A stretch of DNA of 64,000 bases from Ensifer oleiphilus (GCF_013371465.1 NZ_JABWDU010000003.1:868001-932000); one strand, 5' to 3'. Positions 23,935 through 33,590 are shown, counted from the stretch's first letter. Notes: generated by a model not told the origin, from the letters alone. Numbers and translations: made by a program.

Positions 23935-25002
23935 TCAGCGTTTGCCTCTTTTCGAGAGCGCAAAGGTGAAGATCAGGGCGATGACGAGAACCGCGCCCTT
24001 GATGAAGTCCTGGGTGTAGTAAGGCGCGTTCATCATCGTCAGCCCCTGGAGCAGGATGCCGACGAAGAGGGCGCCGATGGCCGTGCCGAAGGCATTCGGC
24101 TTGGCCGCACCGAGCACGGCAAAACCGATGAGGGCTGCGGCGACTGCATCGAGCAGCAGGTTGTTGCCCGAGGCGATATCACCGCGGCCGAGGCGCGCGG
24201 CCAGCAGAATGCCGCCGATCGAGGCGAAGACGCCCGAGATGACATAGGCCGAGATCTTGTAGGCATTGACCGGGGCGCCCGCCAGACCGGCGGCGCGCTC
24301 GTTCGAGCCGACCGCATACATCATCCGCCCGAAGCGGGTGTATTCGAGGAAGAACCAGATCACGACCGCCAGCACGATCAGCACCACCACCGAGACCGGC
24401 ACCAGGTTCGGCAGGACCAGATCGAAGCGGTGACGTCCGAGCGCCAGGAAGGCGGGGCTAAACGTGCCTGTGGCGACCGAACCATCGGGAAGCGTCATGC
24501 CGGCGGCAATCGAGCGCCCTTCGGTCGGGATGCGCTGCAGGCCGAGCAGCAGGAACATCATGCCGAGCGTCGCCAGAAGATCCGGCACGCGCATATAGAC
24601 GATGATGATGCCGTTGATCAGCCCGACGAGAACGCCGATCGCCAGGCAGACGAGCGTTGCCGTCAGCGCGTCGCCGCCCATCACCACCATCACATAGGAT
24701 GACGCCATCATCGACGTGGTCGCGACCGAGCCGATCGACAGGTCGAAGCCGCCGACGACGAGCGTGGCCGTGACGCCGAGCGCCAGGATGCCGGTGATCG
24801 ACACGGATTGCAGGATGAAGACGGCGCTCTGCGGCGAGGAAAACCCGCTCGTCACCAGCGAGAAATAGACAACCAGTCCGGCGAGCAGAACAAGGAAGCC
24901 GTATTTGATCGCCACGTCGCGCAAGCTTATTGCCGGACTTGCCGGCGGCACCGGCAGCGCGGAAGCGGCGGGCGTTGCGGGTTTCATCTGTTCACTGCTC
25001 AT
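23935..25002 (-). CDS. ABC sugar transporter permease (RbsC-like)
   Basis: A 355-aa permease with about ten helices of the BPD_transp_2 family; ILALGVTATLVVGGFDLSIGSVA and YAVGSNERAAGLAGAPVNAYKI are typical. A single permease gene implies a homodimer. ATG 25002 lies inside the last 11 bases of the ATPase gene, so translation is coupled. Confidence 0.94.
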   Translation of the reverse strand: MSSEQMKPATPAASALPVPPASPAISLRDVAIKYGFLVLLAGLVVYFSLVTSGFSSPQSAVFILQSVSITGILALGVTATLVVGGFDLSIGSVATTSMMASSYVMVVMGGDALTATLVCLAIGVLVGLINGIIIVYMRVPDLLATLGMMFLLLGLQRIPTEGRSIAAGMTLPDGSVATGTFSPAFLALGRHRFDLVLPNLVPVSVVVLIVLAVVIWFFLEYTRFGRMMYAVGSNERAAGLAGAPVNAYKISAYVISGVFASIGGILLAARLGRGDIASGNNLLLDAVAAALIGFAVLGAAKPNAFGTAIGALFVGILLQGLTMMNAPYYTQDFIKGAVLVIALIFTFALSKRGKR

Positions 25003-26515
25003 GGGGCTGTCCCTGCTGATGATGTTGACCGGCGATCTCCTGTAGGAGGCGCTCGACGTCGACCGAGGCGTTGCGATGCTCGCCGACAACAGTATGCTCG
25101 GACATCACCAGAATACGGTCGGCAATCTCGAAGGCTTCGTCGAGTTCGGTCAGGAAAACGATGGTGGCGCGACCTGAGGCCGAGGCGCGCAGCTTGGCGC
25201 CGATGTCGCGGCGCGCGGCGATGTCGACGCCCTGGAAGGGCTCGTCGAGGATCAGCAGGCGCGAGGGCTCGGAAAGCCAGCGCCCGACCATCACCTTCTG
25301 CTGATTGCCGCCGGAAAGGGTCTGCATTTCGTCGCGCTCGCTGCGGCAGACGACGCCGAGGGCCGCGATCTGCGCCCGCGATTTCGCCCGCTCGGCCGAC
25401 CGGCTGGATATGCCGAAGCGCGACAGCCGTTTAAGAAACGGCAGGCTGATATTCTCGTAAATGTTGAAATCCGGAACGATGCCGCTGTCGGCCCGATCCT
25501 TGGCGACGAGAAACACGCCCTTGGCAATTGCCTGGCCGGTCGATTGTGGATGGTAGGATTTGCCGTCGAGCGTCATCTGGCCGGCCACGGCATGCCGCGC
25601 CCCGAACAGCGTTTCGGCCAATGCAGTCTTGCCGACGCCGACAAGCCCGGTGACGGCAACGATTTCGCCATCGCCAAGCGCCAGATCGAACGGACGGGAC
25701 GTCTCCGTCAGCCGTAGGCCCTTCACCGAGAACACAGCACCGAATCCTTCGCGCACGGTGACGGCGCCTGCCGAGACCTTTTGCCCGAGCATCGCGTTGA
25801 CTGCACCTTCATAATCCAGATCCGCCCCTTCGAAACGGCCGGTTATGCGCCCGTCGCGCAGCGTGACGATGCTGTCGGCGAGCCGGCGGATGTCGGACAT
25901 TCGGTGCGAGATATAGAGGATGGCAACGCCGCGGGCTTTCAGCCGGTCGAGGAGATCGAACAGCCGATCGGCCTCCGCACTCGACAGCGACGAAGTCGGC
26001 TCATCGAGGATCAGCACTTGCGGTTCATGCGCCATGGCACGCGCAATCGCCACCATCTGCCGGTCGGCAAGCGTCAGGTCGTTGATATCGGCGGAAAGAT
26101 CGATCGCGAGGCCCATGCGGGCCGCAACGACGGCCGCCTCGCGCCGGACACGGCGCGGGTTGAAAAACAGGCGTGCACCGCGACCATTCAGCCGGTCGAG
26201 CGTGAGATTGGTCGCAACATCGAGATCGGCAACGACGCCGTCATTGATGTTCTGATGAACCGTGACCACGCCCGCCCGGATCGCCTCTGCCGGCGTTGCC
26301 GGCGCGAATGGAATATCGCTGAGCCGCATATCCCCGGCATCGCTGACGTAGACGCCGCTGAGGATGCGCACCAGTGTCGACTTTCCAGCGCCGTTGGCGC
26401 CCATCAGCACCGTGACGGCACCCTTGCGCAATTCGAGATCTACGCCCTTCAGGACCGGTATCGGCCCGAAGGATTTGCGCACGCCCTCGATGCGAAACAC
26501 TGCTTGTTCGCTCAT
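24992..26515 (-). CDS. ABC sugar transporter ATP-binding protein (RbsA-like, two NBDs)
   Basis: A 507-aa protein with two nucleotide-binding domains. The first has Walker A GANGAGKST and LILDEPTSSLS; its signature region is LTLADRQMVAIARAMA. The second has GLVGVGKTALAE, LSGGNQQKVMVGRWL and LLILDEPFQGVD. As in other RbsA/MglA proteins the second domain is degenerate. First gene of the operon, diverging from mtnK across the operator at 26561. Confidence 0.95.
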   Translation of the reverse strand: MSEQAVFRIEGVRKSFGPIPVLKGVDLELRKGAVTVLMGANGAGKSTLVRILSGVYVSDAGDMRLSDIPFAPATPAEAIRAGVVTVHQNINDGVVADLDVATNLTLDRLNGRGARLFFNPRRVRREAAVVAARMGLAIDLSADINDLTLADRQMVAIARAMAHEPQVLILDEPTSSLSSAEADRLFDLLDRLKARGVAILYISHRMSDIRRLADSIVTLRDGRITGRFEGADLDYEGAVNAMLGQKVSAGAVTVREGFGAVFSVKGLRLTETSRPFDLALGDGEIVAVTGLVGVGKTALAETLFGARHAVAGQMTLDGKSYHPQSTGQAIAKGVFLVAKDRADSGIVPDFNIYENISLPFLKRLSRFGISSRSAERAKSRAQIAALGVVCRSERDEMQTLSGGNQQKVMVGRWLSEPSRLLILDEPFQGVDIAARRDIGAKLRASASGRATIVFLTELDEAFEIADRILVMSEHTVVGEHRNASVDVERLLQEIAGQHHQQGQPHEQ

Positions 26516-26560
26516 GCTCTCCTCCCAATGAAAGGCACGTTAGGATGGCTATCCATCAAA

Positions 26561-26584
26561 TGTCAAGGCTGTTGACATTTGACA
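26561..26584. promoter_or_regulatory. SorC-family operator in the transporter-mtnK divergent promoter
   Basis: A perfect TGTCAA-GGCTG-TTGACA inverted repeat (26561-26577) directly followed by a third half-site TTTGACA (26578-26584). The core equals TGTCA-N5-TGACA at 20903. It sits between the ATPase start (26515) and the mtnK start (26662), so one regulator can control both operons. Confidence 0.8.
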
Positions 26585-26661
26585 GAATGGCGACTTACCT
26601 ATGAGCCACGACAGCATGACGAGGAGCGGCAAAGGCCGGTCATGCGGACATGGAGGAGCCT

Positions 26662-27933
26662 ATGGACAAACACGTTTTCGAGGCGCTGAGCGCCGAAACG
26701 CTGCCATCAAGACTGAGCGGCAACACGGCCCTTTGCGACAGGATCGGCGGCGATCATGGCCGCTGGCAGGTCAAGGAGGTCGGCGACGGCAACCTCAACC
26801 TCGTCTTCATCGTCACGGGCGAGAAGGGTGCGGCGATCGTCAAGCAGGCGCTCCCCTACGTCCGGCTCGTCGGCGAGCGTTGGCCGCTGCCGCTGAAGCG
26901 CTCGTTCTTCGAGTATCACGCCCTCATTCGCCAGGCAGCGCGCGATCCGGGCATGGTGCCCGAAATCCTGTTCTTCGACGCCGAACAGGCAATGATCATC
27001 ATGGAATACCTGACGCCGCACGTGATCCTGCGGCGCGCGCTGATCGCGGGGCGAATGCTACCGAAGATCGGTCGCGACCTCGGGCTTTTCACGGCCCGCA
27101 CGCTTTTCCGCGGCTCTGATCTTTCGATGCCGACACGCGACAAGAAGGCCGACCTCGCGCTTTTCGCCGACAATGTCGAACTCTGCGACATCACTGAAAA
27201 CCTCGTCTTCTCCGATCCCTACTTCGAGGCGGAGATGAACCGGCACACGAGCCCGCATCTCGACAACCTGGTCGAAGAGTTGCGCCGCGACCGCGACCTG
27301 AAGGTCGAGGCCCAGCGGCTGAAACATATCTTCTCCGCCAAGGCCGAAACCCTTTGCCACGGCGACCTGCACACCGGCTCGGTCATGGTCACCGACGACG
27401 AGACTCGCGTCATCGACCCGGAATTCGCCTTCTACGGCCCGATCAGCTTCGATGTCGGCATGCTCTTGGCGAACTTCTGGATGAGCTACTTCTCTCAAGG
27501 TGGCCACGAGACCACCGCCGGCGAACGCGACCAGATGCGCGCCTACCTGCTGGATACGACGGAGACGATCTGGGAAACCTTCTGCGACGAGTTTTCCGCG
27601 CTCTGGCGATCCGATCGCAAGGGCATCCTCTACCAGGCAAGCCTTTTCGAAGACCGCAACGATCCGTTCGGCTCGGAACAGGCACTGACCATCGTTCTCG
27701 ATGAGATCTACCGCGAGATGCTTGGCTTTGCCGGGGTCGAGATCCTCAGGCGCATCCTCGGCCTTGCCCACAATGCCGATTTCGAAACCATCGACGACCT
27801 CAGCCGCCGCGCCCAATGCGAAAGCAAGGCGCTGAAGCTCGGCCGTCATCTCGCCGTCAACCGGGATCGCATTGCGAGCCTCAGGGACATTCGCGCCACC
27901 GCGCAACGGCTTCAGCAGGAGACACTTTCGTGA
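26662..27933 (+). CDS. mtnK: S-methyl-5-thioribose kinase (MtnK family)
   Basis: A 423-aa APH-fold sugar kinase. MtnK phosphorylates 5-methylthioribose at C1. Visible are the N-terminal nucleotide loop ([13 protein letters not shown]), [10 protein letters not shown] with the ATP-binding Lys, the catalytic loop [11 protein letters not shown] (about residues 233-243), and the [15 protein letters not shown] metal motif. ATG 26662 sits 5 bases after GGAGG. Its stop overlaps the mtnA GTG. The neighbours are not the classical methionine-salvage set, so a related C5-modified ribose is also possible as substrate. Confidence 0.92.
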   Translation: MDKHVFEALSAETLPSRLSGNTALCDRIGGDHGRWQVKEVGDGNLNLVFIVTGEKGAAIVKQALPYVRLVGERWPLPLKRSFFEYHALIRQAARDPGMVPEILFFDAEQAMIIMEYLTPHVILRRALIAGRMLPKIGRDLGLFTARTLFRGSDLSMPTRDKKADLALFADNVELCDITENLVFSDPYFEAEMNRHTSPHLDNLVEELRRDRDLKVEAQRLKHIFSAKAETLCHGDLHTGSVMVTDDETRVIDPEFAFYGPISFDVGMLLANFWMSYFSQGGHETTAGERDQMRAYLLDTTETIWETFCDEFSALWRSDRKGILYQASLFEDRNDPFGSEQALTIVLDEIYREMLGFAGVEILRRILGLAHNADFETIDDLSRRAQCESKALKLGRHLAVNRDRIASLRDIRATAQRLQQETLS

Positions 27934-29024
27934 AAGTCGGAGAAAAGCACTACCATACGATCTGGCTCAATGCCGATGGCCGCTCGGTCGATATCATCGA
28001 CCAGCGCTGGCTGCCGCACGAGTTCCGCATCGTCACGCTGAAAACGGTTGCGGATGTTGCCGTTGCCATCCGCGACATGTGGGTGCGCGGCGCACCGCTG
28101 ATCGGCGTCACCGCCGCCTATGGCATCGCGATTGCCATGGCCGACGACCCGTCCGACCGGCATCTCGACGCTGTCTGGGAAGAGCTCAACGAGACCCGGC
28201 CAACGGCGATTAACCTGCGCTGGGCGCTCGACGCCATGCGGCAGTTCCTGCGGCCGCTACCCGCCGAAGATCGCGCCGAAGCCGCCTACAGACGCGCCGG
28301 TGAAATCGCAGAAGAGGACGTCGAACTCAACCGGGCGATCGGGGCGAACGGCCTGAAGATCATCCGCGAGATCGCCGCGACCAAGAAGCCCGGCGAGCCC
28401 GTCAACATCCTCACCCACTGCAATGCCGGCTGGCTCGCGACCGTCGACTACGGAACGGCAACGGCGCCGATCTATATGGCGACCGAGGCGGGCATTCCCG
28501 TCCATGTCTATGTGGACGAGACCCGGCCGCGCAACCAGGGTGCGCAGCTGACCGCGTGGGAGCTGAACGGCCACGGCGTGCCGCACACGCTGATCGTCGA
28601 CAATGCCGGCGGCCACCTGATGCAGCACGGCGCCGTCGACATGGTGATCGTCGGCACCGACCGCACCACGGCCAACGGCGATGTCTGCAACAAGATCGGC
28701 ACCTATCTGAAGGCCCTTGCCGCCAGCGACAACGATGTTCCCTTCTATGTCGCGCTCCCCTCGCCGACCATCGACTGGACGGTCAAGGACGGCGTCAAGG
28801 AAATCCCGATCGAGGAACGCACCGGCGACGAGGTGAGCTTCGTCCAAGGGCGTGGCCCCGATGGCGCGATCATCTCTGTACGCGTCTCGCCCGAAGGCAG
28901 CCCTTCGGCAAACCCGGCCTTCGACGTGACGCCTGCCCGGCTGATCACCGGCCTCATAACCGAACGCGGCGTCGCCACGGCTTCGCCGCAAGGCCTCAAA
29001 GCGCTGTTTCCGGAAAGGAGCTGA
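27930..29024 (+). CDS. mtnA: S-methyl-5-thioribose-1-phosphate isomerase (MtnA family)
   Basis: A 364-aa aldose-1-phosphate to ketose-1-phosphate isomerase. Key features are [13 protein letters not shown] (53-65), the catalytic Cys164 in [11 protein letters not shown] and Asp244 in [19 protein letters not shown]. The GTG start at 27930 overlaps the mtnK stop (GTGA) and has AGGAG upstream; an upstream ATG in the same frame would lie deep in mtnK. The product would be the 1-phosphate ketose for the RuBisCO-like protein. Confidence 0.94.
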   Translation: MKVGEKHYHTIWLNADGRSVDIIDQRWLPHEFRIVTLKTVADVAVAIRDMWVRGAPLIGVTAAYGIAIAMADDPSDRHLDAVWEELNETRPTAINLRWALDAMRQFLRPLPAEDRAEAAYRRAGEIAEEDVELNRAIGANGLKIIREIAATKKPGEPVNILTHCNAGWLATVDYGTATAPIYMATEAGIPVHVYVDETRPRNQGAQLTAWELNGHGVPHTLIVDNAGGHLMQHGAVDMVIVGTDRTTANGDVCNKIGTYLKALAASDNDVPFYVALPSPTIDWTVKDGVKEIPIEERTGDEVSFVQGRGPDGAIISVRVSPEGSPSANPAFDVTPARLITGLITERGVATASPQGLKALFPERS

Positions 29025-29027
29025 CCG

Positions 29028-29963
29028 GTGAGCCTCACGAACCATAAGACCACCGAAGAGATCGCGCTCGGCATCCGCCGCCGCGTCTTCTTCCACACGA
29101 TGAAGAACAATGGCGGCTATCTTAGCCAGGCCTGCTCGGCCGCCGAAAGCCTCGCCCTGCTTTATAACGAACTCCTCAAGCTCGGTGAGCCGACCCTGCC
29201 GAAGGTGCCGCTGCCGTTCCGCGGCGTGCCGTCGGCCGATAATCCCGACGCCTTTACCGGCGCCGGCTATCACGGGCCGGCGGCCCCGGACTACGATCGC
29301 TTCATCATCTCGCCGGCGCATTACGCGCTGGTGATCTACTGCGCGCTGATCGAGGTGGGCCGCATGGATGAACACGCGCTCGACCATTTCAACAAGGACG
29401 GTAGCTCGGTCGAGATGATCGGCGCCGAGCACAGCCCAGGCATGGAAGTAACGACAGGCTCGCTGGCGCAGGGGCTTTCCATGGCCGCAGGCGTTGCCTT
29501 CGCCCGCAAGAAGCGCAAAGAGCCGGGCAACGTCTGGGTCTATATGTCCGACGGAGAATTCCAGGAGGGCCAGACCTGGGAGTGCCTGGCCGCCATGGCC
29601 CACCACGGCATCGACAACATCCGCGTCATCGTCGATGTCAACCGTCAGCAATGCGATGGCGCCATGTCCTCGGTTCTCGATCTCGGCGACCTTCCCGGCC
29701 GGGTTAAAGCCTTCGGCGCGACCTGCCGCTCGATCGATGGCCACGACCTCCAGGTCATGCGCGACGCGGCCAACAGTGCCGAGCCGGGCAAGCCGCTGGT
29801 TATCCTCGCCAATACCTCACCGTTCCAGGGCATGAACTTCCTTAAGAAGCGCTTCCCGCGTCTTCACTACGTGCGCTTCAAGAGCGCCGAAGAGCGGCTC
29901 GAAATGCAGACGGCGCTCGCCGCCGAACTGGGCGTCAGCCCGAACGAAATGGAAGGGGCCTGA
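29028..29963 (+). CDS. Transketolase, N-terminal (TPP-binding) subunit
   Basis: A 311-aa split transketolase half. The TPP/Mg motif is seen as MSDGEFQEGQTWECLAAMAH followed by VIVDVN, and FIISPAHYALVIYCAL and EHSPGMEVTTGSLAQGLSMAAG are typical. It needs the C-terminal half encoded next. It starts with GTG, three bases after mtnA. Split transketolases of this type are used in other sugar operons (e.g. apulose-4-phosphate transketolase); here the donor is probably the product of the RLP or isomerase step, which is inference. Confidence 0.92.
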   Translation: MSLTNHKTTEEIALGIRRRVFFHTMKNNGGYLSQACSAAESLALLYNELLKLGEPTLPKVPLPFRGVPSADNPDAFTGAGYHGPAAPDYDRFIISPAHYALVIYCALIEVGRMDEHALDHFNKDGSSVEMIGAEHSPGMEVTTGSLAQGLSMAAGVAFARKKRKEPGNVWVYMSDGEFQEGQTWECLAAMAHHGIDNIRVIVDVNRQQCDGAMSSVLDLGDLPGRVKAFGATCRSIDGHDLQVMRDAANSAEPGKPLVILANTSPFQGMNFLKKRFPRLHYVRFKSAEERLEMQTALAAELGVSPNEMEGA

Positions 29964-29965
29964 GC

Positions 29966-30967
29966 ATGGTCGAAATCGTCAATCGCCCTTACGCGAGGGC
30001 ATTCGAGGCTTTCGCGACAGCGCGCCCGGAAGTGCTTTGCCTTTCGGCCGACCTCACCTCGTCGTGCGAGGTCGACGGCTTCCGCGACCGGCATCCCGAG
30101 CAATTTCTGTCGCTGGGCATGGCCGAGCAGAACATGCTGTCCTTCGCCGGCGGCCTAGCCATGCAGGGTTATCGGCCTTTCATCCACACCTTCTCGGTGT
30201 TCCTCTATCGGCGCCCCTATGACCAGCTGATCAATTCGATCGCCTATTCCAACCGCAAGGTGCGGCTGATGGGCTTCCTGCCGGGCATCACCACGCCGGG
30301 CGGCATCACCCACCAGGCGATCGAGGACATCGCCGTCCTGCGCGCCGTGCCGAACATGACGATCCTCGAAACCGGCGACGCGACCGAGGTCGAAACCGTG
30401 CTTGAGGTTGCCGACGCGATCGACGGGCCGGTCTATGTCCGCATTCTTCGCGGCGAGGTCCCCCGTCTCTTTTCGACGCCGTTCTCATTCAACACGTTGC
30501 GCACGCTCTCGGAAGGCGACGACATCCTCGTGGTCAGCTCCGGCGTCTGCACCGAGGAAGCCTTGCGCGCCACAAAGCCGATCGAGGCGCGCGGCATCGG
30601 GCTTCATCATCTGCACGCCTCGACGCTGAAGCCGTTCGACCGCGACGGGCTTATCAAGGCTGCGCGCGGCAAGAAGGGCATCGTCACGCTGGAAAACCAC
30701 ACCATCGTCGGCGGGCTCGGTTCGATTGTTGCCGAGATAATCGCCGAAGAGGGCCTTGGCGTCCGCCTGAAGCGTCTCGGTCTGAAGGACACGTTTGCCC
30801 ATGGTGCGTCGAAGCCTTACCTCATGAAGAAGTATGGCCTCGACGCCGGCGCGCTTGTGGCGGCAATCGAAGACCTGACGGGCAAGTCGCTTGGCATCGG
30901 CGACGATGAACTGACCGAGGTTCGCCTCGATCACGTGCATTCGGCGCAGAAGGCGGAGGCGCTCTGA
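29966..30967 (+). CDS. Transketolase, C-terminal (Pyr plus C domain) subunit
   Basis: A 333-aa partner of the preceding gene. Features: FLSLGMAEQNMLSFAGGLA with the conserved Glu that activates TPP, GYRPFIHTFSVFLYRRPYDQL, and a C-terminal domain with TLENHTIVGGLGSIVAEI. It begins 2 bases after the N-terminal subunit stop; its stop overlaps the RLP start, so the five genes are tightly coupled. Confidence 0.92.
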   Translation: MVEIVNRPYARAFEAFATARPEVLCLSADLTSSCEVDGFRDRHPEQFLSLGMAEQNMLSFAGGLAMQGYRPFIHTFSVFLYRRPYDQLINSIAYSNRKVRLMGFLPGITTPGGITHQAIEDIAVLRAVPNMTILETGDATEVETVLEVADAIDGPVYVRILRGEVPRLFSTPFSFNTLRTLSEGDDILVVSSGVCTEEALRATKPIEARGIGLHHLHASTLKPFDRDGLIKAARGKKGIVTLENHTIVGGLGSIVAEIIAEEGLGVRLKRLGLKDTFAHGASKPYLMKKYGLDAGALVAAIEDLTGKSLGIGDDELTEVRLDHVHSAQKAEAL

Positions 30968-32085
30968 TGGCTCCGCGGTTCACCGTCAGCTACTACGTCA
31001 GGGCGGCCGACGAGGCCGAGGCACGCGCACGGGCGCTCGATATCGCCCTGGAACAGACGGTCGAGATCCCGAGGGATGTCGTGCCCAAAGGCTATGTCGA
31101 GGATGAAATCCTCGGCAAGCTCGAAGCCCTGGTGAAGGACCCCGACGGACGGCCCGGCTATCTCGCCAGCATTTCCTACAGCGAGGATGATGTCGGCGGC
31201 GACTTCCTGCAGTTCCTCAACATCGTCTTCGGCAACAGTTCGATCAAGCCGGGCCTGAAGGTCGAGAACATCGGCCTGTCCAAGGGTATCCTTGCGCTTT
31301 GCCCGGGCCCGAAGCATGGCATTGCCGGCTTGCGGCAAAGGGCCGGCATCGGCGCGCAACCACTGTTGATGTCCGCCATCAAGCCGGTCGGCCTGTCTTC
31401 TGCGGAGCTTGCCCAGCGGGCGCATGATTTTGCGCTCGGCGGCATGCATTTCGTCAAGGACGACCACGGGCTGGTGGATCAACGAACGTCGCCATTCGCC
31501 GAGCGGCTGGCGGCCTGCGTCGACGCCGTCGGTGACGCCAATGCCAAGGGCGGCGGGCAAGCCAGTTTCGTGCCGAACATCACGGCGTCGGCAAAAGAGC
31601 TGTTCGAGCGGGCGATAATGGCGCAGGAGGCCGGCGCCGGTGGTGTGATGATATCGCCGGCTCTTGCCGGCTACGACGTCATCCACACGCTGGCTTCCGA
31701 TCCGGACTTCACCCTGCCGATCGTTTCGCATCCAGCGTTTTCCGGCGCCAACGTCGTCTCTCCGGAGACCGGCTTTTCGCATCGGTGCTTCTACGGCGCC
31801 CTGCAGCGCCTGATGGGCGCCGACGCGGCGATCTATCCGAATTTCGGCGGCCGCTTCGGCTTCACGCGCGAGGAGTGCCAGTCGATCGCCAAGGCCTGCG
31901 CCGACGACATGGGTGGCCCGAAGGCGATCGTGCCGGCGCCCGGCGGCGGCATGAACCTCGGCCGCGTTCCCGAGATGCGCGACGCTTACGGAAACGACGT
32001 CATGTACCTCATCGGTGGTGCATTGCTGCAAGACACGGACATCGTTTCGGCCAGCCGCCGGATCGTCGAGGCGGTCGCGCGCTAG
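30967..32085 (+). CDS. RuBisCO-like protein (form IV)
   Basis: A 372-aa RuBisCO-superfamily protein with the two-domain layout. The active-site Lys is in SAIKPVGLS (Lys139). The carbamate motif reads Lys164-Asp-Asp-His167 (HFVKDDHGL): the Glu of the RuBisCO K-x-D-E motif is replaced by His, and the loop-6 Lys segment is not recognisable (PNFGGRFGF instead). It is therefore not a CO2-fixing enzyme. With mtnK-mtnA upstream, an isomerase-type RLP is the best guess (cf. the R. rubrum RLP acting on methylthioribulose-1-phosphate); RLPs of apionate-type pathways are an alternative. Confidence 0.93.
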   Translation: MAPRFTVSYYVRAADEAEARARALDIALEQTVEIPRDVVPKGYVEDEILGKLEALVKDPDGRPGYLASISYSEDDVGGDFLQFLNIVFGNSSIKPGLKVENIGLSKGILALCPGPKHGIAGLRQRAGIGAQPLLMSAIKPVGLSSAELAQRAHDFALGGMHFVKDDHGLVDQRTSPFAERLAACVDAVGDANAKGGGQASFVPNITASAKELFERAIMAQEAGAGGVMISPALAGYDVIHTLASDPDFTLPIVSHPAFSGANVVSPETGFSHRCFYGALQRLMGADAAIYPNFGGRFGFTREECQSIAKACADDMGGPKAIVPAPGGGMNLGRVPEMRDAYGNDVMYLIGGALLQDTDIVSASRRIVEAVAR

Positions 32086-32114
32086 GCGTCCAACGTTCAT
32101 AGCCTCCCAAGGCT

Positions 32115-32142
32115 CTGCCGGGCGCCATGGTGCGCCCGGCAG
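32115..32142. terminator. Strong hairpin after the RLP gene
   Basis: An 11-bp perfect stem CTGCCGGGCGC / GCGCCCGGCAG with a CATGGT loop. A second hairpin follows (GGCGCCC 32149-32155 / GGGCGCC 32163-32169). They lie between the convergent RLP and MFS genes. No T-run follows, so the call as terminator rests on position and stability. Confidence 0.65.
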
Positions 32143-32306
32143 CTGTGAGGCGCCCCCTGTCAGGGCGCCCTCAGACCACCGGTCCATTCACGGCGACCCA
32201 AAATAACGCCCCTCGCTCCTTCAGCATCCAGCCTTCTGGTGGAACCGCGGGAGGCGATAGGCCCAGAGAGCGTCTGGTCGTTCCTCTGCCCACGGCGACT
32301 TGGTAC

Positions 32307-33590
32307 CTAATCTCTCGCACCGAGGACATCGTCGCTGACAGGAGAGCTTGCCACATTGCCTATCCGTCGCATGTCGAGCTGCCTGAGACCCGGCAGAAAG
32401 ACAGCAAGCACCGTCGTAGCTGCAAGGGCTGCGGCGCAACCGAAGAGCAACCTTTGCGCGCCAAAGATCTCGACGGCACCGCCGGCGAGAATGATGGCCA
32501 GCGGGATCGCCGACAGTTCCAGTGCATCCGCCGCACCCAGCACCCGCCCGCGCAGTTTGACCGGCACGCGACGAAGGGCAGCTGTCGCGACGATCGGCCC
32601 GATCGGTCCCGTCGCCAACCCAGCCACGGCGCCGGCGGCGATCAGTATCGAAACCGGAGGTGCCAGGGCGAGCACGAAAATGGCGAGCGCCTCGACGGCG
32701 CAACCGACGATCAGGATGCCACGCCCGGAAAGCCTGTGTCCCCAGGCGGCATAGGCAAGGGTGCCGACGATGGCGCCGCCGCCGGTTGCCGACAGGAACA
32801 GCCCGAGGCTCATGGCGCTTTGGCCTGTTGCCTTGAAGAAAGCCGGCATGACGACGGCCTCCATCGCGCCGAAGATGATGCCGAACAAGGTCCCCAGCGT
32901 GATCAGGCTGCGCAGCAACGGATCGCGCAGCAGAAACCGGACGGCTTCCCATGCACCCGCAAGGCCGACTGCAACCTCCTCTTTGGCAACCGAATTGCGA
33001 CGGGTCGGCAGGGATATGACGTCGAGGATGGCTGCGGCGAGTGAACATCCCGCGGTCAGCCACAGGGTGTCCTCGACACCGACGAGCGCGATCATCACGC
33101 CGGCAAGCGCCGGCCCAATCAGTACGCCGGCGTTCTCGATCAGTTCATCGGCGGCCTTGATCCGTTCCAGCCGGAACCCGGCGAGACGGGCCAATTCCGG
33201 ATGGCGGCTTTCGGCGGCGATCGATGCCGGGCCGTCCATGGCGGCACCAATGGCGATCAGCACAACGAGTGTTCCGATCCCGAGCATATCCAGATGGTAG
33301 AGGAGCGGCACCGCCGCGACGGCAAGCGCGCTGGTGAAATCGCCTGTGAATGCGATCCAGCGTGGGCCGAAGCGATCGACGAGCCCACCGCCGAACAGCG
33401 AGCCGGCAATCATCGGCAAGACGCCTGCGGCTGCGGCAATGCCGGTCCACAACGGGCTGCCGGTCAAGGTCAGCACGAACCATGGCAAGGCCACCATCGC
33501 AACGGCATTCCCGAGCGTAGAGAATGCGCCGGCGAGGACGCTGCCCAAGACTGGCAATCGCCGCCGCAGACGAATGGAGTGGCTGTTCAT
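32307..33590 (-). CDS. MFS transporter (MFS_3, exporter-like)
   Basis: A 427-aa major-facilitator protein of about 12 helices, similar in pattern to the EntS/MFS_3 group: PVLGSVLAGAFSTLGNAVAMVALPWFVL at helix 1 and GSLFGGGLVDRFGPRWIAFTGD for the helix 2-3 motif. Substrate unknown; export of a small molecule is likely. ATG 33590 is preferred over ATG 33617. It is transcribed alone, convergent with the RLP operon. Confidence 0.88.
   Translation of the reverse strand: MNSHSIRLRRRLPVLGSVLAGAFSTLGNAVAMVALPWFVLTLTGSPLWTGIAAAAGVLPMIAGSLFGGGLVDRFGPRWIAFTGDFTSALAVAAVPLLYHLDMLGIGTLVVLIAIGAAMDGPASIAAESRHPELARLAGFRLERIKAADELIENAGVLIGPALAGVMIALVGVEDTLWLTAGCSLAAAILDVISLPTRRNSVAKEEVAVGLAGAWEAVRFLLRDPLLRSLITLGTLFGIIFGAMEAVVMPAFFKATGQSAMSLGLFLSATGGGAIVGTLAYAAWGHRLSGRGILIVGCAVEALAIFVLALAPPVSILIAAGAVAGLATGPIGPIVATAALRRVPVKLRGRVLGAADALELSAIPLAIILAGGAVEIFGAQRLLFGCAAALAATTVLAVFLPGLRQLDMRRIGNVASSPVSDDVLGARD

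Noticed and set aside
26662-29024. Classical methionine salvage pathway
   Set aside because: mtnK and mtnA are present, but mtnB, mtnC, mtnD and the enolase are missing from the operon and the transketolase does not belong to that pathway.
28257-29744. 495-aa minus-strand frame across mtnA and the transketolase
   Set aside because: Antisense frame; the plus strand has conserved catalytic motifs in both genes.
30967-32085. True RuBisCO (CO2 fixation)
   Set aside because: The K-x-D-E motif and loop 6 are not conserved, there is no small subunit or phosphoribulokinase, and the neighbours are MtnK and MtnA.
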